47,048 nucleotides of DNA, taken from Ideonella aquatica. GTDB lineage: Bacteria > Pseudomonadota > Gammaproteobacteria > Burkholderiales > Burkholderiaceae_C. This document shows positions 42,301 to 47,048 of this stretch, piece after piece; position 1 is the stretch's first letter, and every line of letters begins with the position of its first letter. The notes beneath the pieces are model-generated. The model did no database searches. It was not told where the DNA came from and saw only the letters and a program-made list of their open reading frames with translations. The position numbers were made by a program, and so were the translations under genes. The stretch is taken from positions 1-47,048 of the forward strand of contig NZ_JAGQDE010000030.1 in NCBI RefSeq assembly GCF_018069755.1. Direction: 5' to 3'.

Positions 42301-43686
42301 CGCCATCCATCGGTCGGTGAAGCTCAGGGCCAAGGGATCCGCCTGCCGACTGCGCAACTGCACGTCGTTCGCCCAAACTGCATAGAGATCCGCATGCACG
42401 GAGGACAGCACATTCGGGTCACCTCCCTTCTGCCACAGCTGAAATGCCATGCCCCAGGGCAAGGACAGAAATGCCGCGAAGTCCGTCTGCGCCCTATCCG
42501 CATCAAAGTTCACGGTCAGTGAGGTCTGACCATCCAAGGCTGACAGCGCGGTGGAGTTGGCGGTCCGCCCGAGGGCGGCATGCAATTCGTCCCGATGTGC
42601 TTTGCCAATGGGCAGCCGCCGTGTGTTGCCAGTCAGCAGATACTCCAGAGAGTCGACCAGACGCTCGTAGGACTCTGGCTCCAGGTGGCTGGAGGACCTC
42701 AGCATCACCTTGAAGGTGGCGGGGTTCACCGCATCGCTCAGCTTCTGGAGGACGTCACCATAGATCTCGGTGGAGTCGCTCATCACCTTCATGCTGTGAT
42801 TGAACGACCATTCAAACTCACCCAATGCCAGACGCGTCTGGTCTTCGATACCCAGGTCTATCGCGTTTCCCGGTCGGCTATGGAGTCCTGCAATGGACAG
42901 CCAGGGCGGGCGACCGACCGACGCCTCGTCCGCCACCAAATTTGTCACATGACTCATGTCCGCGTCATTGGGAGCCGCACTGGCTCCCAGGGCCTTGAAG
43001 AAGGCCGTAATCCCGTCAGATGTCCCGAACCCCGGCGCGTTGATCGCCATGGTTTGACGCACCTGGCCATGAAACAGGGTGTCAAAGGCCATCGCCAAAT
43101 GCCCGCCAAGGCTATGACCCGTTACATCCACCAAAGGCTCGCTGGCCAGCGCACTGTGCAGTTGACCCGTGGCCGCCACCTTCGGTGCGCTTACCAGGTA
43201 ATAGTCTTGGTTGAGCGGAATGAAGCCTGGCGCTATCAAAGAGAATATGTGCATCCCGCCCGGCGGGGGCGGCAGACCCTTGATGACACTCTTGATTTGA
43301 AATTGCGGCACCAGCAGCCCCTCCAAACTCGACTCGCGCTGCCACCAGTTGTACAACGAGACTATTTGAGAGAGGGCTGCACCTCCTTTTTCCAAAATGA
43401 AATCATCGAGGTAGTCAAGAGGCTCCAACGTACCACGAATGGCTACCGTCAGCCTTCCAACATCCTCACCTTGCGCGCGCTTGTAGACAGTGACTTCAAG
43501 TCCCGCATTCAGATCGGAATAAGTCTGCAACGCCAAACTCTGGTTTCCTGTTACCCAATCAACCTGCCCAATCGCAAGCCCCGCCACCCGTAGAGAATTC
43601 TTGTCTATGGATCCTTTCACAATCTGATCGGAATAAGCGGCAGCAGCCAATAGCGCCAACTCTTGATTGAAATATGTAGAATTCAT
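36391..43686 (-). CDS. giant RTX protein with N-terminal class-3 lipase domain
   Basis: 2431 residues, no Sec signal. Residues 1-520 resemble a class-3 lipase: VAIRGTLEPLDYLDDF (81-96; family form FRGTxxxxDWxxD), nucleophile Ser192 in GHSLGGH (190-196), then INAPGFG, with His297 (FNHSMKV) a likely catalytic histidine. RTX nonapeptide blocks start at about 528 and recur to about 2290. At least four HCBP-related-type units (form FDDGTEWSIDDM) sit near residues 1512, 1755, 2025 and 2350. The acidic C-terminal 80 residues should hold the T1SS signal. GGGGGGA lies upstream of the ATG, inside the end of the preceding gene. It would act outside the cell, on phospholipid or acylglycerol; target cells are unknown. 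Confidence 0.92.
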   Translation of the reverse strand: MNSTYFNQELALLAAAAYSDQIVKGSIDKNSLRVAGLAIGQVDWVTGNQSLALQTYSDLNAGLEVTVYKRAQGEDVGRLTVAIRGTLEPLDYLDDFILEKGGAALSQIVSLYNWWQRESSLEGLLVPQFQIKSVIKGLPPPPGGMHIFSLIAPGFIPLNQDYYLVSAPKVAATGQLHSALASEPLVDVTGHSLGGHLAMAFDTLFHGQVRQTMAINAPGFGTSDGITAFFKALGASAAPNDADMSHVTNLVADEASVGRPPWLSIAGLHSRPGNAIDLGIEDQTRLALGEFEWSFNHSMKVMSDSTEIYGDVLQKLSDAVNPATFKVMLRSSSHLEPESYERLVDSLEYLLTGNTRRLPIGKAHRDELHAALGRTANSTALSALDGQTSLTVNFDADRAQTDFAAFLSLPWGMAFQLWQKGGDPNVLSSVHADLYAVWANDVQLRSRQADPLALSFTDRWMAERASWLYWRGFLNQRDSSNLDPKVYIDIRRFDDRAEGRVLVVGADPDAPVRYTTFGGDLADAAEGGDLQDALFGGAGADTLDGAAGQDWLEGGGGVDLLKGGAGNDILLGGEGGDNLFGGAGVNLLRGGLGSDYYFVMKGDGTQVVSDTDNNGTLVLEGMTLPVGQWQADGLWRSADRSVTFAKVPISADRFDLVVSFSASSPLAGSVVVIEQGQTGRFGLRLQEATLPDSPTSKYRGDQRAHIIDDVYQWSECWWDPKTGNLEHGEEHRGFHDVIEGTAEPEDMNGLEGNDALDGGSGADSLTGGLGNDWLSGGRGSDTLRGGAGNDVLMSSHSTAIFRQQKTTDRFVAPGGEQIWIAGDTWGVTKTPFGLAAPANSAAFGTVTSSKLGIQTAGVSVVYYWLDTAYVADTFSNLLDGGEGDDDLYGGEGADILLGGGGNEFIMMGRGGDDTLDGGIGDDRLWGDGIDDAEPGSLIGSPAAQHGRDLLMGGDGNDGLTGGGQGDLLYGGAGNDGLSGDDWAGQLAATYHGADRLDGGVGLDTLVGGGAGDMLDGGDHDDRLYGDDGAVRNPVLAFDAMYHGDDQLRGGLGNDRLWGEGGSDQLWGGAGNDVLWGDTAAEVLAAQGHGSDWMEGGDGDDVLFGGGGADTLWGGAGADWLAGEDETVSNAVSTLFGFDELHGGDGDDTLIGGWGNDLIHGGEGLDRLFGASGSDIFIITEESAATIARQGQAHSQRMTLANGDAVLPVVSESDTEAVAVDWESVVDTGGDDLIRCPGAVTVQDDLLDTSLTLGIGSAGQKLEIYYAYRKPSLQLEIGGETVLVRDWVQDKVSTSFRFSTSDSISQALFGAGGNDTLYGTSVDANGLAVNDTLDGGWGDDYLSGSNGDDVLIGDRGNDILDGYDDNDLLLGGLGNDRLSSGMGNDTLDGGEGDDVLTVWTGRSMVTGGAGNDLIDVSGAGFAQGVVATVRFSLGDGQDELVGSRTTAPDVTLQWGSGITASQLRLERVRQSDNAWAPEGLRIHLVGSEDSLLVRDFAVQNDPRSTANPLRRIRFDDGTEWSIDDMIQRLNQGTDGNDSMWGFVGADSLTGGLGDDHLASIDSLDTLNGGAGADTLSGGRLLIGGDGDDEVWGGRADAVLQGGEGDDTLLGYAGDRQHLDGGSGNDTLDCIGAGATLAGGAGDDTLLCWDLAGKGQVLIPGAGNDRMDAAAGATVYFGRGDGTDVFTGHVDHSGQNLPSSSAIIGEGMSRADVRLSVSSKNGLVVDFGGGDRLELRSFFSNFIAPNGEVHKVSTIETLNFADGSRLALRDLIHWSGDANDSLTGGAADDIYDSGYGHDTLRGGAGNDALLGEEGNDLLLGEDGNDTLIGSAGADNLVGGAGDDTYHLDWEDAALVEVAGQGIDTVIFFATTYALPANIEHLIASGSPYVGTRHFTGNTADNRVDASVETHQCELIGLAGRDSLIGGTHDDTLDGGVGDDLLRAGDGNDTYKFAVGGGVDVVENLDSRSATSTDILLLQGLRLQDIDVLRQGDDVVVRIKGRTDEVRLRNYLLADGDGDWAVDLLRCTDGDMTVQQVRQALLDKVGSGNDTVTGYASADSIVGYAGADLLDGRGGADTLDGGLGADTLIGGDGDDTFVLDDANDQAIELAGLQGGRDRVQSALQVALLPTGVERLELTGSLSSRGIGNAESNELQGNAGANRLEGGAGDDTLDGGLGVDTLVGGAGDDVFVAEAGDDIVELAGEGVDRVETWLGLNRALSANVDNLRLLGDADVDGAGNSRNNLLEGNQGANRLLGVAGNDTLRGFAGDDVLTGGVGDDRYLIDPGGGADLIVESAGDQGGVDMVQFLHSNRENVVVNQAGKHLMILATSTEGPPVEVLIKDWFAAGQRPVEWVQWADGSSSSAAEIDGMVIAAGGPGTLELAWANQWVNSAIHQAPSWIQSLSDDEDEPQIPRLPVWMDDRNQRRWLYGVANA

Positions 43687-43689
43687 GTT

Positions 43690-44223
43690 CTATCCCCCCC
43701 TCATGAAAATAGCATCAAATAGTTGTCCATCGGTTGGCCCACAGGCGTGTGACGAGAAATGATCCACAACAATAAAATCACCACCACTTCGGCCATAGCC
43801 AATTGCTCGCGCCAATATTTCACCCGTACGGGAAAGAACAATCTCAGTGGTAAATTTTGTGACCTGTGGAGAGCCATCGCGAATAATCTCCTCCACCCAA
43901 GTCATGTAATAAACATCACCTGCCACATACTCACTCTTGCTGCCAGCAGGGAACTGCGGCTTTAGCGGCACATATGGTCCTAGAGGCCCAATCCGCCCCG
44001 GATCCGGTGGAACCCTTTCAGTAACGAGAATTTGAAGCATGGGTTCGTTCTCGCACCATTGGTCAATCTTCCTGTCCCAGTACGCTTTCATGACCTCGCC
44101 ATGGAGCCGCCAAGCAAGCAACATGACCACGAGCGCCAGGAACGGATGCCTCGCCATCCAGCGCAGAAGGCCCATAACGCCAGTCTTGATGCCTGCAAAC
44201 GCCAAAGTCGTCGAGATCTTCAT
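43690..44223 (-). CDS. membrane-anchored periplasmic protein, candidate lipase immunity protein
   Basis: 177 residues from the ATG at 44223, with GGAGGAG 8 bp upstream; a TTG one codon earlier is possible. A basic N terminus and one helix (about 27-40) predict the rest in the periplasm. Two cysteines in the exposed part (Cys57 in QWCEN, Cys161 in SSHACGP) could form a disulfide. The segment IVLSRTGEILARAIGYGRSG with Asp149 resembles, from memory and unchecked, small anchored proteins encoded beside class-3 lipases. It is 3 bp before the lipase gene. Positions 43741-43860 are 45% GC by hand count. A lipase chaperone is the main alternative. Confidence 0.72.
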   Translation of the reverse strand: MKISTTLAFAGIKTGVMGLLRWMARHPFLALVVMLLAWRLHGEVMKAYWDRKIDQWCENEPMLQILVTERVPPDPGRIGPLGPYVPLKPQFPAGSKSEYVAGDVYYMTWVEEIIRDGSPQVTKFTTEIVLSRTGEILARAIGYGRSGGDFIVVDHFSSHACGPTDGQLFDAIFMRGG

Positions 44224-44226
44224 CAA

Positions 44227-46455
44227 TCAATCTCCTCCACGATTCGAATCACTGCCGTCAGGATTCAATCGCACAACCCTATCGGGTTTCAGTCCAACGG
44301 GAACCTGATGCGCCACGAACAGGATGGTGACTTGACCCTTCAGCGCATTCAGCGTGGCCGCCACCTCGGCCGCAGCCGCCGCATCCAGGGCGCTCGTCGA
44401 CTCGTCCAGGATCAGCACGCGCGGCCGGCGCAGCAGCGCACGGGCAATGACCAGGCGCTGGCGCTGACCGCCTGACAGGCCGGTCCCGCGCTCGCCCAAG
44501 CGGGTTTGATAGCCCTGCGGCAATTGCTCGATGACTGTGTGGATGCCGGCCAGTTGGGCGGCCACGGTGATGTCTTCGAAGCGGGCGTGGGGCGCGCCCA
44601 TCTGGAGGTTGTCGAGCACCGTGCCGGCAAACAGCACGGCGTCCTGGGGCACGACGGCGAAGGCTTGTCGCCACTGGTTGACCGGAACATGCCGCTGGTC
44701 CATGCCGTCCAGCAGGATTTGGCCTTCGGACGGCCGAGCCAGGCCGAGCAGTAGGTGGATCAGCGTGCTCTTGCCGGACCCGGAACTGCCGGTCAGCAGG
44801 ACCATGTGTCCGGCGGCGACTTGCAGATTCCATTGTTTGAACAGCCAGTGACCGCCATCGTGGTGACGGAAGGCCAGATCCTTGACGGCCAGCGCGGCGG
44901 GCCCTCCGGGCGATGGTGGGCGTCTTGGCAGGAGTTCAGACACCTCGGCCGGCACGGTCATGAGCTCACCCAGCCGGTCAACGGACACGCGAATCTGCTG
45001 GAAGTCGGCCCACAGGCCCACCAAGCGTGACACCGGTTGTTGGAACCGATGGGACATCAGCTGAAACGCCACCAACATGCCCACGGTGAAGCCGGGCTGG
45101 TGCATCACGATCCAGGCGCCGCCCATCAGGATGGCCGCCGATGTCCATTGCTCAATCAAGCTGGCCGACGATTGCAGCGTGTTCGTCAGTTGCCGGCTGC
45201 GCAGCGCTGAGCGAAGGTAGTCATCCAGTTGATCTCGGTATTGCTGGTCCAGCAGCGGTTCCAACTGCAGGCATTTGACGGTCTCAATGGCTCCCAAACG
45301 CTCGGTCACGAACGCCTGGTTTCGCGCACCCGCCTGAAAGACTGCCAGATTGCGTTGGCGCAGAGGGCGTGCCGCCAGCGCACCCAAGGTGGCCAGCAAC
45401 AGGGTGGACAGCAAGACCAGGGCGGCCAATGGCGGGCTGTACCAAAACATCATGGCCAGCGCCATCAGCATGAAAGGCGTGTCCACCACCAGGCTCAGCG
45501 ACGCCCCGGAGATGAACTCGCGCAGCGGCTCAACCGCCTGCATCCTGGCAGCCACCACGCCCAGCGGGCGGCGAAGCAGGAACGGCAGAGGGAGCCGCGA
45601 CACCTGCTGCCATACCGAGTTGCCCAGCTCCGCGTCTATGCGCGTACCGGCCAGCAGCAGCAGTCCCTGGCGGGACCAACTCAGCAGTGACTGAAAGACC
45701 GCCACGCCCAGCAGCAGGATACCGACGGCCCACCAGGTGCTGGTGGAGCCGTGAACCACGACCTTGTCGATGACGACCTGCGCCAGCAAAGGGCTCACCA
45801 GTCCCAGGACCTGCAGGACCAGGGACGCAGCAAGGATGTCCCGACCCAAGAGGCGTTGGCGCCACACCGCCTGGCCGATCCAGCGCCAACCGAAGCTGGG
45901 CTGAGTGGGCGCCGCGTCCGGATCGACCGGTTGGCATCCTGGGGCAGACACCCGCCAGCATCGTGTTCCGGCGCGCGCCGTCAGGTCGGACCATCGGCAC
46001 GGCGCGGGTGGGCGCTCGCCGTACAGGTTCAGTTGCAGCGCCGGACCGGCAGCGTCGTCGGCCAGATCTCCCGCTGAGGGGCCCAGGGGCTGGACGATGC
46101 CCGGAATCAGCCCCATACGATCACGCTCAGGCCCTGTGGGACTGCACAGAACCAACAGCGTGTCGCCGGGTCGCAAGGGTGCAGGGGGCGACTCCTGGAT
46201 GGACCCTGCGCCGAAGGGTTGGATGTCGAGGCCCAGCTCGGCCATCAGCGACAGCAGTTGTCGTTGGCTGACTTGTCCAACCAGCACGCTGGACAGCAAA
46301 TGCTGATCGAAGGCCCGGCCATGCAACTGGGCCATCGAGCCTATGGCCCACAGGCATTCTCGGGCGCCCAGGCAAGGCGCTGGCTTGCGCCCCTTGCCGC
46401 CCCGCAGGAAGCCCAGGGGTCGGTCACGCAAGGCAGTGGATGTCCACGAGGTCAT
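44227..46455 (-). CDS. T1SS ABC exporter of locus 2
   Basis: 742 residues from the ATG at 46455; the Shine-Dalgarno is weak. The N-terminal 180 residues hold a diverged C39-like domain: CLWAIGSMAQLHGRAF (34-49) recalls LapB/LssB-type exporters, and no peptidase His/Asp set is evident. The membrane domain is about 195-470. The ATPase has Walker A G556-T564 (GSSGSGKST), LSGGQ 660-664, D694-E695 (as DESTSALD rather than DEATSALD) and His716 (FVAHQVP). First gene of the operon; its stop is 3 bp before the next ATG. It differs clearly from the locus 1 exporter, so this is not a recent tandem copy. Confidence 0.94.
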   Translation of the reverse strand: MTSWTSTALRDRPLGFLRGGKGRKPAPCLGARECLWAIGSMAQLHGRAFDQHLLSSVLVGQVSQRQLLSLMAELGLDIQPFGAGSIQESPPAPLRPGDTLLVLCSPTGPERDRMGLIPGIVQPLGPSAGDLADDAAGPALQLNLYGERPPAPCRWSDLTARAGTRCWRVSAPGCQPVDPDAAPTQPSFGWRWIGQAVWRQRLLGRDILAASLVLQVLGLVSPLLAQVVIDKVVVHGSTSTWWAVGILLLGVAVFQSLLSWSRQGLLLLAGTRIDAELGNSVWQQVSRLPLPFLLRRPLGVVAARMQAVEPLREFISGASLSLVVDTPFMLMALAMMFWYSPPLAALVLLSTLLLATLGALAARPLRQRNLAVFQAGARNQAFVTERLGAIETVKCLQLEPLLDQQYRDQLDDYLRSALRSRQLTNTLQSSASLIEQWTSAAILMGGAWIVMHQPGFTVGMLVAFQLMSHRFQQPVSRLVGLWADFQQIRVSVDRLGELMTVPAEVSELLPRRPPSPGGPAALAVKDLAFRHHDGGHWLFKQWNLQVAAGHMVLLTGSSGSGKSTLIHLLLGLARPSEGQILLDGMDQRHVPVNQWRQAFAVVPQDAVLFAGTVLDNLQMGAPHARFEDITVAAQLAGIHTVIEQLPQGYQTRLGERGTGLSGGQRQRLVIARALLRRPRVLILDESTSALDAAAAAEVAATLNALKGQVTILFVAHQVPVGLKPDRVVRLNPDGSDSNRGGD

Positions 46456-46613
46456 GGGATGGAGAAGCGGGTGTGTCTCTGGTCAGGGCAGAGCCAGCGA
46501 ATGTCGGCCGTCGTTCTTCATGCGCAGCCACCATGTAGAGTGATTGCCTGCGTGCCGCCGGTCCATCCCCCTTAAGAGGGTGTCGTCGAACAAGGCCCGC
46601 GGTACCTCCACCG

Positions 46614-47048
46614 ATGAGCAAATCCCTCTACACCCTCCTCGGCATCCCCCCCGACGCCACCGCCGACACGATCCGCCAGGCCTACGAGCAGCAGGCGGCG
46701 GCGGCGCAGGACGAGGTGCGCCGGATGGCGGTGAAGGAGGCCTGGCTGACGCTGGGGCATCCGGGCCGGCGGGCGGCGTATGACGCGCGGCAGCGCGAGC
46801 AGCGCCACCGCGAGATGCAGCGCCACACCGGCGCGGGCGCTGTGCAGGGCGCTGACCGGGCGGCGTCGCCGCTGACCTGGCTGTTGCTGGGCGGGTTGAT
46901 CGCGGTGGCCGCGATGGCGGGCTGGCGCTACTGGCAGGGCCGCGCGGCGGCGCGGGCATCTGCCGCGGCGGCTGCGGCTGCAGCGCCGGTGGAGGGGCCG
47001 ACCGCCGCGGCACCCGCGGCCGCTGCGCTGCCGCCACCGGCCGCCGCG
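46614..47048 (+). CDS. J-like domain membrane protein, partial (right edge)
   Basis: The first 145 residues are visible and the frame is open at the edge. Residues 1-60 look like a J domain (SLYTLLGIPPDATADTIRQA; VKEAWLTLGHPGRRAAYDAR), but the HPD motif needed to activate Hsp70 is absent (AAAQD stands near its place). One membrane helix follows (about 83-102), then an Ala/Pro-rich linker. The C-terminal domain lies outside the window. It is divergent from T1SS locus 2 with 158 bp between starts; no strong Shine-Dalgarno. Confidence 0.72.
   Translation, partial: MSKSLYTLLGIPPDATADTIRQAYEQQAAAAQDEVRRMAVKEAWLTLGHPGRRAAYDARQREQRHREMQRHTGAGAVQGADRAASPLTWLLLGGLIAVAAMAGWRYWQGRAAARASAAAAAAAAPVEGPTAAAPAAAALPPPAAA

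Overview
The window looks like chromosome of a high-GC betaproteobacterium, probably Burkholderiales (the Ideonella/Rubrivivax/Leptothrix neighbourhood is my guess). The reasons are a core genome near 70-75% GC by hand count, a complete atpIBEFHAGDC operon, and priA and hemE beside it. No rRNA, tRNA, insertion sequence, integrase or CRISPR array was seen.

Layout. (1) 1-7223, minus strand: a type I secretion (T1SS) operon in the order ABC exporter, HlyD adaptor, small three-helix membrane protein, large RTX protein. The RTX gene runs off the left edge. The operon has a structured leader (7225-7364) in which a perfect 9-bp hairpin covers the ribosome binding site. (2) 7483-14936: priA and hemE on the minus strand; then a DUF885 hydrolase, lemA and two TPM-domain genes on the plus strand. 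(3) 15000-22386: the whole F0F1 ATP synthase operon on the minus strand, with a TATAAT promoter upstream and a clear terminator at its end. (4) 22623-28223: an SMP-30/gluconolactonase-like gene, a secreted subtilisin-like protease, and a LytS/LytTR-type two-component operon with an extra small membrane protein. (5) 28342-34806, minus strand: a tightly packed seven-gene run: a helical unknown, a degenerate GGDEF membrane protein, dppBCDF-like peptide ABC transporter genes (no binding protein), and rlpA translationally coupled to the last ATPase. (6) 35064-46455, minus strand: a second T1SS operon in a different order: ABC exporter, small membrane-anchored protein, 2431-residue class-3-lipase RTX protein, HlyD. 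(7) 46614 to the right edge: the start of a plus-strand membrane protein with a J-like domain.

The most interesting reading is that both T1SS loci are effector-immunity modules. In each, a small membrane protein gene lies immediately 5' of the RTX gene (ATGA overlap, or a 3-nt gap). In each, that gene and the 5' end of the RTX gene are AT-rich (about 43-45% GC by hand count, against about 75% in a priA block). T1SS cargo carries its secretion signal at the C terminus, so the active domain must sit at the N terminus and a linked immunity gene would be expected upstream, the mirror image of classical polymorphic toxins. Locus 2 would deliver a class-3 lipase with a periplasm-facing, two-cysteine partner. 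Locus 1 would deliver a hydrophobic, possibly membrane-active N-terminal domain with a three-helix partner resembling colicin immunity proteins in outline only. This is inference from gene order, composition and motifs; no homology search could be run.
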